Shown here: one piece after another, positions 33,546-42,691 of the stretch
Layout: each line of letters opens with the position of its first letter
Numbering within the stretch: position 1 is the stretch's first letter
Assembly (NCBI RefSeq): GCF_900106045.1
Contig: NZ_LT629802.1
Span: 5,789,068 to 5,853,067, forward strand
DNA length: 64,000 bases
From: Pseudomonas mucidolens
GTDB taxonomy: Bacteria > Pseudomonadota > Gammaproteobacteria > Pseudomonadales > Pseudomonadaceae
Direction of reading: 5' to 3'
Notes under the pieces: model-generated
What the model was told of the DNA's origin: nothing
The model's database searches: none
Seen by the model: only the letters and a program-made list of their open reading frames with translations
Program-made: the position numbers and the translations under genes

Positions 33546-34129
33546 GCCTGAAGCACGTTAAACACTGGGTGTTCGACATGGACGGCACGCTGACGGTCGC
33601 GGTCCATGACTTTGCGGCGATTCGCGTGGCGCTGGATATTCCGGCGACCGACGACATCCTCACGCATCTGGCAGCGTTGCCGGCGGACATCGCGGCAGCC
33701 AAGCATGCATGGCTGCTGGAGCATGAGCGCGAGCTGGCCCTCGGCTCAAGGCCGGCCGCAGGTGCGGTGGCGTTGGTGCGGGCGCTGGCTGAGCGCGGTT
33801 GCCGCCTGGGCATCCTGACCCGCAACGCTCGGGAACTGGCCCACGTGACGCTGCAAGCGATTGGCTTGGCGGACTGTTTTGCGGTGGAGGATGTGCTGGG
33901 GCGTGATGATGCGCCCCCCAAGCCGGATCCCGGTGGCCTGTTGAAACTGGCCCAAGCCTGGGACGTGCCACCCGCTGAGATGGTGATGGTCGGTGATTAT
34001 CGTTTTGACCTGGACTGCGGCCGCGCGGCGGGGACCAGGACGGTCCTGGTCAACCTGCCCGAGAATCCATGGCCGGAGCTGGCAGATTGGCATGCCGAGG
34101 ATTGCGCGGCGTTGCAACGGCTTATCTGA
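33542..34129 (+). CDS. HAD family hydrolase (phosphatase)
   Basis: A 195-residue HAD phosphatase. Motif I is FDMDGTLT (nucleophile Asp near residue 13), motif II LGILTRN, motif III Lys in PPKPDPGGLLKL, and motif IV MVGDYRFDLDCGRAAG. The helical cap between motifs I and II suits small phospho-substrates such as phosphoglycolate or nucleotides; the true one is unknown. The start overlaps the tesB stop as ATGA, so translation is coupled. Confidence 0.9.
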   Translation: MSLKHVKHWVFDMDGTLTVAVHDFAAIRVALDIPATDDILTHLAALPADIAAAKHAWLLEHERELALGSRPAAGAVALVRALAERGCRLGILTRNARELAHVTLQAIGLADCFAVEDVLGRDDAPPKPDPGGLLKLAQAWDVPPAEMVMVGDYRFDLDCGRAAGTRTVLVNLPENPWPELADWHAEDCAALQRLI

Positions 34130-34298
34130 TACAACGCAAGTTTCAGTACCGAATTATCCCGTAGATAGCGTCTGAACCTCACCGAGCAAGCGCAAGGTGC
34201 GAACCCTCCCGCAGCAGTTGGCCCGGTAAGCTCAAGACGGTCTTTAAGGACGCTATGGGAACAATGGCGTCCTGGCAGTAATCCCCAACGCTTGCTCA

Positions 34299-35186
34299 TC
34301 AAAGACGCGTGGCCGAAAAGGTGTCGCATTGGGTGATCTGGCCCTGGGCAAAACCGGTCTTGAACCAGCGTACCCGCTGTTGCGAGGTGCCGTGGGTGAA
34401 CGAATCAGGCACCACACGGCCCTGGCCCTGCTGCTGCAACCGATCGTCGCCGATGGCATTGGCCGCATTCAGCGCTTCTTCGATATCGCCGGGTTCCAGC
34501 CAGTTCAGGCGCTTTTGCGCACGGTTGGCCCAGACACCGGCGAAGCAGTCGGCTTGCAGTTCCTGGCGTACCAGCAGGCCTCCGTCGCCTTCCATCTGGC
34601 GACCTTGCTGGCGCGCCGCCTGAATCTTCGAGGAGATCCCGAGCAGAGTCTGCACATGGTGGCCGACTTCGTGAGCGATCACGTAGGCCTGGGCAAAATC
34701 GCCGGCGGCCTGGAAGCGTTGCGACATTTCCCGGAAGAAATCCAGGTCCATGTACACCTGTTGGTCAGTCGGGCAATAGAACGGGCCGCTGGCGGACGTC
34801 GCGCCACCGCAGGCGGAGTTCACCCGGCCACGGAACAGAATCAACTTGGGGTTCTTGTAGGTCAGGCCGTTTTCCTTGAACACCTGGCCCCAGGTGTCTT
34901 CGGTATCGCCAAGCACGGCGCGGACAAATTCGGCCTGCTCGTCGTTGGCCGGTGGTGCCTGGCGCGTTTGCGGGCTGACGGAAGGGGCTTGCTCGGTCAT
35001 TTGACCGCTCAGTTGCCCGAGGATCTGCATCGGGTCCTGGCCGGTCAGCAGACCGATGCCGACGATCAGCACAATGGCCGTCAAGCTCAGGCCCTTGCCA
35101 CCGCCAAAGCGCATACCACCGCCACCACCGCCGTTGTTACGCGCGTCGACCACGTTGTCGCTGCGTCGGCCCTTTTTCCATAGCAT
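34299..35186 (-). CDS. ypfJ: Neutral zinc metallopeptidase, YpfJ family
   Basis: A 295-residue membrane-anchored protein of the YpfJ family (PF04228). It has a Gly/Asn/Arg-rich cytosolic start (VVDARNNGGGGGG), one membrane helix (LSLTAIVLIVGIGLLTG), then an extracytoplasmic domain with the zinc motif VIAHEVGHHVQ and the downstream ELQADCFAGVW, plus SACGGATSASGPFYCP with two Cys. The C terminus has the usual HGTSQQRVRWFKTGF. Proteolytic activity is predicted from HExxH but not shown for most members. ATG 35186 is used; the frame could open at 35222. Confidence 0.92.
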   Translation of the reverse strand: MLWKKGRRSDNVVDARNNGGGGGGMRFGGGKGLSLTAIVLIVGIGLLTGQDPMQILGQLSGQMTEQAPSVSPQTRQAPPANDEQAEFVRAVLGDTEDTWGQVFKENGLTYKNPKLILFRGRVNSACGGATSASGPFYCPTDQQVYMDLDFFREMSQRFQAAGDFAQAYVIAHEVGHHVQTLLGISSKIQAARQQGRQMEGDGGLLVRQELQADCFAGVWANRAQKRLNWLEPGDIEEALNAANAIGDDRLQQQGQGRVVPDSFTHGTSQQRVRWFKTGFAQGQITQCDTFSATRL

Positions 35187-35246
35187 GTGGCAATCCTCTT
35201 GATGTGCGTGCGGTAGGCGCAATAATCGTTAGTGAGTATGGTCGTT

Positions 35247-35657
35247 TTAACGGCAATAGCCTTCGCCGGTATTGACCACCAGGCAATCTTTTTTCTCGGT
35301 CAGCCACTTCAAGCCAGTGGCTACGCCGTCGCCAGCGCGCAGCAGTTGCGGTCCATCGGGACGGGTAAAACTGATGCCCTCTTCGGTGGCCACGCCCTTG
35401 AAGGTGCCTGACGCATCGTCGTCGAGGCCGTAGCGCATGGTCAGCAGGTAATGCCCGCGGCCGATGCTCTGATCTTTGTTGACCGTCAAGCTCAGGCCTT
35501 CCACACCGACCCATTGGCCGACCCATTTGTCGGTAGGCAAGACTTCCGGCACCAGGGTGGCTTGTACCGACGCCGGTTGCGGCTGGCTGACCTGCGGCTC
35601 TTTATCGCAAGCGCTGAGGAACACCAGGGTGGAGAGGATAAACAAGATTTTTTTCAT
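35247..35657 (-). CDS. Small lipoprotein
   Basis: A 136-residue protein with a lipoprotein signal (MKKILFILSTLVF and the lipobox LSAC). Asp follows the Cys (CDKEP), which by the +2 rule suggests retention in the inner membrane. The mature part has WVGQWVGVEGLSLTV, GRGHYLLTMRYGLDD, a GTFKGVATEEGISF strand pair and two C-terminal Cys (KKDCLVV, EGYCR), a small beta-barrel-like pattern. Function unknown. Start is at ATG 35657 or the adjacent ATG 35660. Confidence 0.8.
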   Translation of the reverse strand: MKKILFILSTLVFLSACDKEPQVSQPQPASVQATLVPEVLPTDKWVGQWVGVEGLSLTVNKDQSIGRGHYLLTMRYGLDDDASGTFKGVATEEGISFTRPDGPQLLRAGDGVATGLKWLTEKKDCLVVNTGEGYCR

Positions 35658-35855
35658 CATGAGGGATAGGCCTTGGTGGAAATGCGCGCAATGGCTGGCG
35701 GGCGTGGAGCGTTGGACTCGATTACTGCAATTTAGTGCGCTGTTCGCCCGGTGTTTGGTTATGCTCTTGAGATACACCTGCGACCGGTTCTAGATTAACC
35801 GGTTGAGTGCCACCGTTCTGGGTGGTCATTTCAGCCTGTCGCGCGCGAGAATTCA

Positions 35856-36734
35856 ATGACCCTCAGCACTCCACTTTCCGGCGTCAACCATCCCCTCAAA
35901 GGCATTCTGCTGATTGTGGTGGCGACATTCCTGTTCTCCAGCCACGATGCGCTGTCCAAATACCTGGCCGGGTTCTACCCGATCGTGATGGTGGTGTGGG
36001 CCCGGTATATGGTGCATACACTGCTGATGGCCGGGATCTTCCTGCCGCAATCAGGCTTGCGGGTGCTGCGCAGCAAGCGGCCATTATGGCAAATCGCCAG
36101 GGCGTTGTGCCTGTTGGGCACCAGCCTGTTTTTTACCGCGGCGCTGCACTACATACCCTTGGCCGAAGCAACGGCGGTGAACTTTCTGGCGCCGATCCTG
36201 GTGACGGCATTGTCGGTGCCACTGCTGGGCGAACATGTGACGCGGGGCCAGTGGCTGGCGGTTATCTGCGGTTTTGTCGGGGTCATCATCATCGTTCACC
36301 CGGGCGGTGAACTGTTCACGCCTGCTGTTTTTCTGCCGCTGACGTCGGCATTGTTTTTCTGCTTCTATCAACTGTTGACCCGCACCCTCAGTCAGTACGA
36401 CAGCCCCACCACCAGCAACTTCTTCGCCGGCTTGTGCAACACCCTGGTGATGAGCGCGCTGGTGCCGTTCTTCTGGCAAGTACCGAGCTGGCGCCACGCG
36501 GTGTTGATGCTGGCGTTGGGCACCTGCGGCATGACCGCGCACCTGATGCTGACCAAGGCATTCCGCGTGGCGGCTCCGGCGTTGCTGGCGCCCTTCGGTT
36601 ACTGCCAGATCGTGTTTGCGGGGTTGTTGGGATGGCTGGTGTTCAATCACACCCCGGACCTGACCACCGTGGTCGGAATCGGGGTGATTTGCTTGAGCGG
36701 CTTGGCCGCTGCCTGGCAGCAGCGGCGGCGTTGA
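35856..36734 (+). CDS. DMT superfamily (EamA) transporter
   Basis: A 292-residue inner-membrane protein with ten predicted helices in two EamA repeats (LKGILLIVVATFLFSSHDAL at the start; IPLAEATAVNFLAPILVTAL and PALLAPFGYCQIVFAGLLG as the conserved segments of the repeats). Such proteins export amino acids, nucleobases or other small metabolites; the substrate is unknown. GAGAA lies before ATG 35856. It is convergent with the MFS gene at 36742, with 7 bases between the stops. Confidence 0.88.
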   Translation: MTLSTPLSGVNHPLKGILLIVVATFLFSSHDALSKYLAGFYPIVMVVWARYMVHTLLMAGIFLPQSGLRVLRSKRPLWQIARALCLLGTSLFFTAALHYIPLAEATAVNFLAPILVTALSVPLLGEHVTRGQWLAVICGFVGVIIIVHPGGELFTPAVFLPLTSALFFCFYQLLTRTLSQYDSPTTSNFFAGLCNTLVMSALVPFFWQVPSWRHAVLMLALGTCGMTAHLMLTKAFRVAAPALLAPFGYCQIVFAGLLGWLVFNHTPDLTTVVGIGVICLSGLAAAWQQRRR

Positions 36735-36741
36735 GTTCGAC

Positions 36742-38076
36742 TCAGGCCTCGACGGTCGGAATCTTGCGCGGGGCCATGAAGTACATCCAGGTCAGCGCGA
36801 TGAAGTACATCGCCGGGATCAGGGTGAACAGCACGGTATAGTTGTTGTGGGTCACCGTCAGGATATGGCCGACGACCTGGGTCATGAACATTCCGCCGAT
36901 GGCCGCGCACATCCCGCCGAAACCAAACACCGTGCTCATCATGTGCTTGGGCGTGTAGTCCATCACCAGGCTCCAGATATTGGCGGTCCAGGCCTGGTGC
37001 GCGCCGATGGCCAGGGAGATGGCAAACACCGCAACCCACAATTGACTGGAGCCTGCGGCCATGATCACCCCGACGATGCAGCAGGCAAACAGCAGCATCG
37101 ACAGCAATCGCGCCTTGATTGGCTGCATGCCACGCCCGATCAGGAACGAAGACAGGATCCCGCCACCCACGCTGCCGAAATCCGCCGTCAGGTAAATGAT
37201 GATCAGCGGGATGCCCATCTGGGTCACGTTGATGCCCAGGTTGTATTGCTGGTTGAGGAATGGTGGCAACCAGTACAGGTAAAACCAGAACACCGGCGCC
37301 GTCAGCGAGTAGGCGATGGCGAAGGCCCAGGTGCCGCGCATGCGCAGGATACGGCTGAACGGCACGCGAGGTTGTTCTGGTTCGACTTGCTGTTGTACGT
37401 AGTCCAATTCCGATTGCTTGACGCTCGGATGGTCTTCCGGGTTGTAGTACTTCAAACCCCAGAACACCAGCCAGATGCCGCCCAGTGCTGCCATGCACAG
37501 AAACGCTGCCTGCCAGCCCCATACGTGGAGAATCAACGGCAGCAGCATCGGCGTGAACATGGCGCCGACGTTGGTTCCCGCGTTGAAGATGCCGGTGGCC
37601 ACCGCGCGCTCGCCGGCCGGAAACCACAGGCGGGTCGTCTTGACGCAGGCCGGGTAGTTGGCCGCTTCGGTCAGACCGAGGATAAAGCGGCAGACCATAA
37701 AGCCCACTGCCGAGGTCGCCAGCCCGTGGGCGCCGGTGGCGATGCTCCACAGCAGCACGGCGCAGAAGAACACACGCTTGACGCCGACTCGGTCGATCAG
37801 CCGGCCTTGCAGTACAAAACCGATGGCGTAACCGACCTGGAACCAGAAGTTGATATTGGCGTAGTCCATCGCCGTCCAGCTCATTTCCTTGGCCAGGATT
37901 GGCTGCATGACGCCGAGGGCGGCACGGTCGATGTAGTTCAGGGTGGTGGCAAAAAACACCAGGGCCAGCATGCCCCAGCGGGTTTTACCGACGGCGAGTG
38001 CACCGCGAATCTTGTCGCCGATGGCCGCGTTCGGGTTGCCAGGGCGCGCGGCCATGGCGGAGTTTTGCGAAGGCAT
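36742..38076 (-). CDS. MFS transporter (anion:cation symporter), probable quinate/shikimate/DHS uptake
   Basis: A 444-residue major facilitator of the ACS group with twelve predicted helices. Signatures are TTLNYIDRAALGVMQP in helix 1, GRLIDRVGVKRVFF in the 2-3 loop, and ILGLTEAANYPACVKTTRLWFP in helix 4, which typify uptake of carboxylates and sugar acids. It is divergent from quiC and heads the quinate/shikimate block, as in P. aeruginosa, so it probably imports quinate, shikimate or dehydroshikimate. Expression is likely controlled from the shared 250-base divergent region. Confidence 0.88.
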   Translation of the reverse strand: MPSQNSAMAARPGNPNAAIGDKIRGALAVGKTRWGMLALVFFATTLNYIDRAALGVMQPILAKEMSWTAMDYANINFWFQVGYAIGFVLQGRLIDRVGVKRVFFCAVLLWSIATGAHGLATSAVGFMVCRFILGLTEAANYPACVKTTRLWFPAGERAVATGIFNAGTNVGAMFTPMLLPLILHVWGWQAAFLCMAALGGIWLVFWGLKYYNPEDHPSVKQSELDYVQQQVEPEQPRVPFSRILRMRGTWAFAIAYSLTAPVFWFYLYWLPPFLNQQYNLGINVTQMGIPLIIIYLTADFGSVGGGILSSFLIGRGMQPIKARLLSMLLFACCIVGVIMAAGSSQLWVAVFAISLAIGAHQAWTANIWSLVMDYTPKHMMSTVFGFGGMCAAIGGMFMTQVVGHILTVTHNNYTVLFTLIPAMYFIALTWMYFMAPRKIPTVEA

Positions 38077-38233
38077 GAGAGGTACCCGTTTTTTTAAATT
38101 CTTATGATGTGTTCTGGGTCTTGATCACTCCAGGGCGCTCATTAAAAGCGGTCCCGGATGCGCAGTCGATGGTGCGCAGTGGCTAAAAAATCGTCAATTC
38201 TCCAACCGTCATTGTGTTCGATAATCGCCCAAA

Positions 38234-38256
38234 AAACTAACCGGTTCGTACATTTT
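38234..38256. promoter_or_regulatory. Candidate operator for the quinate/shikimate regulator, site 1
   Basis: Read on the minus strand, this 23-base site begins AAAATGTAC and contains the palindrome AACCGGTT (38239-38246). It matches the site at 42302-42324 in 17 of 23 positions. It sits in the divergent region of the MFS and quiC genes. Also present nearby is TGAGG/CCTCA (about 38276-38296). Confidence 0.4.
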
Positions 38257-38329
38257 AAATTGCTGTGCTTTAGTGTGAGGTCAATAATTTGCCTCAGACA
38301 AGATCAGCCCTAATTGCCGGGAGTCGCCC

Positions 38330-40222
38330 ATGCAACGTTCCATCGCCACCGTTTCCCTGAGCGGTACCCTGCCGGAAAAGCTCGAAGCCATTGCCGCGGC
38401 CGGGTTCGATGGTGTGGAAATCTTCGAAAACGACTTGCTGTATTACGACGGCAGCCCGCGTGAAATCAGGCAGATGTGTGCCGATCTGGGCATCGTCATT
38501 ACCCTTTTTCAGCCATTTCGTGATTTTGAAGGATGCCGTCGCGACCGCCTGGCGCGCAACCTGGACCGTGCCGAGCACAAGTTCGACTTGATGCAGGAAC
38601 TGGGCACCGACTTGGTACTGGTGTGCAGTAACGCGTCGGCGGACTCAACGGGCGAGCACTCGATCCTGCGCGATGACTTGACCCTGCTGGCCGAGCGCGC
38701 TGGCCGTCGCAGCTTGCGTATTGGTTACGAAGCCCTGGCCTGGGGGCGCCACGTCAACACCTGGCAACAGGTGTGGAACCTGGTGCGCGAGATTGATCAC
38801 CCAAGCCTTGGGGTGTTGCTGGACAGTTTTCATACCTTGTCTCTCAAGGGGGATCCCACGGCGATCGCCGATATTCCCGGTGACAAGATTTTCTTCGTGC
38901 AAATGGCCGACGCACCGCTCCTGGCCATGGACGTGCTGGAGTGGAGCAGGCATTTCCGCTGCTTCCCCGGCCAGGGTGAATTCGACCTGGCAGGCTTTCT
39001 CGCACCGATCATCAAGAGTGGTTACACCGGGCCATTATCCCTTGAGGTTTTCAATGACGGCTTCCGTGCCGCACCGACCCGAGCCAATGCAGCCGATGGT
39101 TTTCGCTCACTGCTGTACCTGGAGGAGAAGACCCGCGAGCGCCTGGAGCAAGCAGCCACATCCGTGGATATCCTGTTTGAAACCCCGGTCGCCAGCGAGT
39201 ATGACGGCATCGAGTTTCTGGAGTTTGCCGTCGACGAAAGTCTCGGTGCCAAGCTTTCGCAGTGGTTGCAGCGCTTGGGGTTTGTCAATGCGGGGCAGCA
39301 TCGCTCCAAGAACGTCAGCTTGTTGCGCCAGGGTGATATCAACCTGATCCTCAACTGCGAGCCTTACTCCTTTGCCCACAATTTTTTCGAGGCCCATGGC
39401 CCATCGTTGTGTGCCACGGCAATTCGGGTCAAAGACAGCACCAAGGCCCTGGAGCGGGCGGTGGCTTACAAGGGCCAGCCGTATCGCGGCCTGGTCGGGC
39501 CCAATGAACTGGAGCTGGCGGCGGTACGTGCTCCCGACGGCAGCCTGATTTATCTGGTCGATGATCGAGACGGGCTCTACGACACCGACTTCTACCTGCA
39601 ATCCGAGGCATCAGGCGAAGGTGGCCTATTGCGTATCGATCATATGGCCATGGCGCTGCCGGCCGACAGCCTCGACAGTTGGGTGCTGTTCTACAAGAGC
39701 CTGCTGGATTTCGAGGCCGATGATGAAGTGGTACTGCCTGATCCTTATGGCCTGGTAAAAAGTCGAGCGTTGCGCAGCCGCTGCAGTTCGATTCGCCTGC
39801 CGCTGAACATTTCCGAGAACCGCAACACGGCGATTTCCCATGCGCTCTCCAGCTATCGTGGCAGCGGAGTGCATCACATTGCTTTCGATTGCGCGGATAT
39901 TTTCGCGCAAGTCAGTCGCGCCAAAGAGGCGGGAGTACCGTTGCTGGATATCCCGCTTAATTATTACGACGACCTCGCGGCGCGCTTCGATTTCGATGAC
40001 CAATTCCTCAGCGAGCTGGCGTACTACAACGTCTTGTACGACCGCGACGCCCAGGGCGGTGAGTTGTTTCATGTGTACACCGAACCCTTCGAAGGGCGTT
40101 TCTTCTTCGAGATCATCCAGCGCAAGAACGGTTATTCCGGCTACGGCGCGGCCAACGTTGCGGTACGTCTGGCGGCAATGGCCAAGTCTCGCAGCGGCGC
40201 GGTGCGCCAGGCCAAGTTGTAG
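38330..40222 (+). CDS. quiC: 3-dehydroshikimate dehydratase fused to HPPD-like domain
   Basis: QuiC converts 3-dehydroshikimate to protocatechuate, linking quinate and shikimate to the beta-ketoadipate pathway. The 630-residue protein is a two-domain fusion. Residues about 1-285 form a xylose-isomerase-like TIM barrel with metal ligands in YEALAWG, LDSFHT, VQMADA and LEVFND. Residues about 290-620 form a VOC domain pair like 4-hydroxyphenylpyruvate dioxygenase, with the iron ligand pattern His (RIDHMAMALP), His (GVHHIAFDC) and Glu (GRFFFEIIQRKNGYSG). This QuiC1 fusion is known in Pseudomonas. GGAG precedes ATG 38330. Confidence 0.93.
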   Translation: MQRSIATVSLSGTLPEKLEAIAAAGFDGVEIFENDLLYYDGSPREIRQMCADLGIVITLFQPFRDFEGCRRDRLARNLDRAEHKFDLMQELGTDLVLVCSNASADSTGEHSILRDDLTLLAERAGRRSLRIGYEALAWGRHVNTWQQVWNLVREIDHPSLGVLLDSFHTLSLKGDPTAIADIPGDKIFFVQMADAPLLAMDVLEWSRHFRCFPGQGEFDLAGFLAPIIKSGYTGPLSLEVFNDGFRAAPTRANAADGFRSLLYLEEKTRERLEQAATSVDILFETPVASEYDGIEFLEFAVDESLGAKLSQWLQRLGFVNAGQHRSKNVSLLRQGDINLILNCEPYSFAHNFFEAHGPSLCATAIRVKDSTKALERAVAYKGQPYRGLVGPNELELAAVRAPDGSLIYLVDDRDGLYDTDFYLQSEASGEGGLLRIDHMAMALPADSLDSWVLFYKSLLDFEADDEVVLPDPYGLVKSRALRSRCSSIRLPLNISENRNTAISHALSSYRGSGVHHIAFDCADIFAQVSRAKEAGVPLLDIPLNYYDDLAARFDFDDQFLSELAYYNVLYDRDAQGGELFHVYTEPFEGRFFFEIIQRKNGYSGYGAANVAVRLAAMAKSRSGAVRQAKL

Positions 40223-40293
40223 GGGATTGATGCTTCCTTAGTGGGGCGCGGCACCCCATAATCACGGCCAGCATCCATGGCCGTGAGTGCAAC

Positions 40294-40959
40294 ATGATTT
40301 CGACCTCCCAATTGCCTGCCGCGTCCCTGGCGCCGCGCAAGAACCGCAAGAACAACCCGGAAAAGACCCGCGAGAACATTCTGCAAGAAGCCATTGTCGA
40401 GTTCGTCCAGCAGGGGCTGTCCGGTGCGCGAGTGGACGCCATCGCCGAGCGCATCCACACCTCAAAACGCATGATTTATTACTACTTCGGCAGTAAGGAA
40501 CAGTTGTACGTTGAGGTGCTGGAAAAACTCTATGGGGATATTCGCAATACTGAAACCCGGATGAACCTCACCGAGCTTGAGCCACAGGAGGCGATCCGGC
40601 GCCTGGTGGAATTTACCTTTGATCATCACGACCAGAACGTGGATTTCGTGCGTATCGTCAGCATCGAGAACATCCACAATGCCGAGTACGTGAAGCGGTC
40701 GGATTCGATCAAGGCAATGAACAGCAACATCCTCGAGGCGCTCGGCACCACCTTGCAACGAGGTGCCGAACTGGGTGTATTCCGCGCAGGGCTGGAGCCG
40801 CTGGACGTGCACTTGCTGATCAATTCGTTCAGTTTTTACCGGGTGTCCAACCGTCATACGTTCAGTGAGATTTTTCAGATCGAGTTATCGGATGAGGCGG
40901 TCAAACAACGCCATCGAGCGATGATTTGCGAGTCGGTACTGCGCTACTTGCAGGCTTGA
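40294..40959 (+). CDS. TetR family regulator of the quinate/shikimate block
   Basis: A 221-residue TetR-type regulator. A basic N-terminal arm (LAPRKNRKNNPEKT) precedes the HTH (FVQQGLSGARVDAIAERIHT, then SKRMIYYYFGSKEQLYVEVL). The C-terminal domain is of the YcdC/RutR-like kind seen in aromatic-acid regulators (QNVDFVRIVSIENIHNAEYV). It lies 71 bases after quiC on the same strand, so the two may be co-transcribed. The gene order transporter-quiC-tetR-aroE-aroQ matches P. aeruginosa, making control of this block likely but unproved. Confidence 0.88.
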   Translation: MISTSQLPAASLAPRKNRKNNPEKTRENILQEAIVEFVQQGLSGARVDAIAERIHTSKRMIYYYFGSKEQLYVEVLEKLYGDIRNTETRMNLTELEPQEAIRRLVEFTFDHHDQNVDFVRIVSIENIHNAEYVKRSDSIKAMNSNILEALGTTLQRGAELGVFRAGLEPLDVHLLINSFSFYRVSNRHTFSEIFQIELSDEAVKQRHRAMICESVLRYLQA

Positions 40960-40970
40960 ACGATCTCGCG

Positions 40971-41819
40971 TCAGTTATTCATGTGCTGGAAGTGTTCGAG
41001 CATCCGTTCTGCATTCGCCACTTCGCCGCTGAACAACTCAAACGCTTTTACCGCCTGGAACACCGCCATCTGCCCACCGTCCAGGGTGCGGCAACCCAGC
41101 GCCCGAGCCTCGCGCAACAGTTCGGTTTGCAGCGGGAAGTAGACGATTTCCGCCACCCACATCGCACGACGCAACAGTGGCGGTGGTACCGGCGTGCCCG
41201 GCAGTTTGGCCATGCCGATGGGCGTGGTGTTGACCAGGCCGTCAGCCTCGGCCATGGCGCTGGTCAAGTTGCTGCCGGCCTGCGCGCGGCCCACACCGAA
41301 GTGTTGGTTGAGGTTATCGGCCAGGCTCTGTGCGCGGTTGTCATCCACATTAAAAATACTCAGTTGCTCCACGCCTTCACCGAGCAGCGCGTGCGCCACC
41401 GCAGCCCCGGCGCCACCTGCGCCCATCTGCACCACGCGCTTGCGCGCGGTATCACTCAAGCCCCGGCGAAAGCCTTCGGCAAAACCCAGGCAGTCAGTGT
41501 TGTGGCCAATGCGCTTGCCCTCGCGCCAGATCACGGTGTTGACCGCACCAATCCCTCGAGCTTCGGGCGACAGTTCATCGAGTAGTGGCAGGATCAATTG
41601 TTTGCACGGGTAAGTGATGTTCAGCCCGGTGAAGTTCATCTGCTCGGCCGCCCGCAGCAAGTCGGGCAGGGCGCTGCTGTCCAGGTGTAACTGATCCAGG
41701 TCGATCAGGCGATACAGGTAGTGCATGCCCTGGGCATCGCCTTCGTGCTCATGCAGGGCAGGCGTGCGCGAGGCCTGGATACCCGAACCGATCAGGCCAG
41801 CGAGAATACGCGCTTTCAT
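40971..41819 (-). CDS. Shikimate dehydrogenase-family protein (catabolic type)
   Basis: A 282-residue NAD(P)-dependent shikimate dehydrogenase family enzyme. The N-terminal substrate domain has [17 protein letters not shown] (Ser-x-Thr in place of the usual Ser-x-Ser) and [10 protein letters not shown], with the catalytic Lys. The catalytic Asp lies in [12 protein letters not shown], and the Rossmann motif is [14 protein letters not shown]. The Ser/Thr change and context point to the catabolic AroE-like group oxidising shikimate or quinate, rather than the biosynthetic AroE. It overlaps the aroQ stop as ATGA and is convergent with the tetR gene. Confidence 0.88.
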   Translation of the reverse strand: MKARILAGLIGSGIQASRTPALHEHEGDAQGMHYLYRLIDLDQLHLDSSALPDLLRAAEQMNFTGLNITYPCKQLILPLLDELSPEARGIGAVNTVIWREGKRIGHNTDCLGFAEGFRRGLSDTARKRVVQMGAGGAGAAVAHALLGEGVEQLSIFNVDDNRAQSLADNLNQHFGVGRAQAGSNLTSAMAEADGLVNTTPIGMAKLPGTPVPPPLLRRAMWVAEIVYFPLQTELLREARALGCRTLDGGQMAVFQAVKAFELFSGEVANAERMLEHFQHMNN

Positions 41820-42265
41820 TGATCACGCCCTTTCAACATCTGGCTGAAATGCTCGAGGGCCAAGTGATAACCGTGGCTGCCAAACCCGGCGAGCACCGCC
41901 TTGGCGACCGGCGACACGAAGGAATGATGGCGGAAAGGTTCGCGAGCATGCACGTTGGACAAATGCACTTCGATCACCGGCAACTCACTGGCGACCAACG
42001 CATCGCGGATTGCCACGGACGTGTGGGTCCAGGCCGCCGGGTTGATCACAATCGCGGCGCAACGTGTGCGTGCGCCGTGGATCCAGTCCAGCAGTTCACC
42101 CTCATGGTTGGTTTGGCGAAACTCCAGTTTCAAACCCAATTGTTCAGCGCTGCGGCCACACAGGGCGGCGACGTCGGCGAGGGTTTCATGGCCGTAAGTG
42201 GCCGGTTCGCGAGTGCCCAGCAGGTTGAGGTTGGGGCCGTTGAGCACCAGCACGATAGGGGGCAT
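41816..42265 (-). CDS. aroQ: Type II 3-dehydroquinate dehydratase
   Basis: AroQ interconverts 3-dehydroquinate and 3-dehydroshikimate; here it supplies substrate for QuiC. The 149-residue protein has the type II motifs [17 protein letters not shown] (catalytic Tyr), [32 protein letters not shown] (Asn and Thr of the active site) and [17 protein letters not shown] (catalytic His). It is the first gene of an aroQ-aroE pair with a 4-base overlap. A site similar to that upstream of quiC lies 37 bases before its start. Confidence 0.95.
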   Translation of the reverse strand: MPPIVLVLNGPNLNLLGTREPATYGHETLADVAALCGRSAEQLGLKLEFRQTNHEGELLDWIHGARTRCAAIVINPAAWTHTSVAIRDALVASELPVIEVHLSNVHAREPFRHHSFVSPVAKAVLAGFGSHGYHLALEHFSQMLKGRDQ

Positions 42266-42301
42266 GGGGCGGTCTCCACTGTTGTTTTTATCGAGAGAAA
42301 C

Positions 42302-42324
42302 AAAATGTACTGAATAGTTAATTT
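42302..42324. promoter_or_regulatory. Candidate operator for the quinate/shikimate regulator, site 2
   Basis: The 23 bases begin AAAATGTAC and end GTTAATTT. The site matches 38234-38256 (opposite strand) at 17 of 23 positions and lies just upstream of aroQ, as expected for an operator shared by both transcription units. Confidence 0.4.
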
Positions 42325-42547
42325 GGTCAATCGAGGGGGAGGCCGCTAGAGGAGAATCGTTCGATTATCGAACGCTGAATACGCACGCTACGGTTCGGCG
42401 GGCAACGGCACGAGCGATTACAACCTGATGGTCGAAATCGTTCGGCGCGTTACTACGCTGTGAAGCAGTTCCAGAGAAAAAGCCGGTTGTCGGTTAGCAC
42501 CTGGAAAACGGCTAATCGTTAATAAATAACCTAACGGATGGGTTGAT
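42325..42547. other. Gene-poor stretch with degraded coding remnants
   Basis: No intact gene is seen. A frame ending with a TGA near 42463 (reading EYARYGSAGNGTSDYNLM) has coding-like composition but no start or family match. With the DUF4160 remnant that follows, it suggests decayed accessory genes. Confidence 0.4.
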
Positions 42548-42664
42548 GTGACAGTAGGCATTTACAAAGGACATGTGATTGCAGTGTTTCTCAGGGATGA
42601 GCACTGCCCGCCCCATGTGCATGTGGCGGGCAAGGAGGGCGGCCGACCGCGCAAGGTGTTGTAG
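42548..42664 (+). pseudogene. DUF4160 protein fragment
   Basis: A 38-codon frame from GTG 42548 reads VGIYKGHVIAVFLRDEH then CPPHVHVAGKEGG and stops at TAG 42662. The short pattern with two His (PPHVHV) is the core of DUF4160, a small toxin-antitoxin-associated domain normally about 80 residues long. Here the C-terminal half is missing and no partner (DUF2442) follows, so it is probably a decayed gene. Confidence 0.5.
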
Positions 42665-42691
42665 GTGCCGGCAAGCCAGCTCCTGAAAGGC

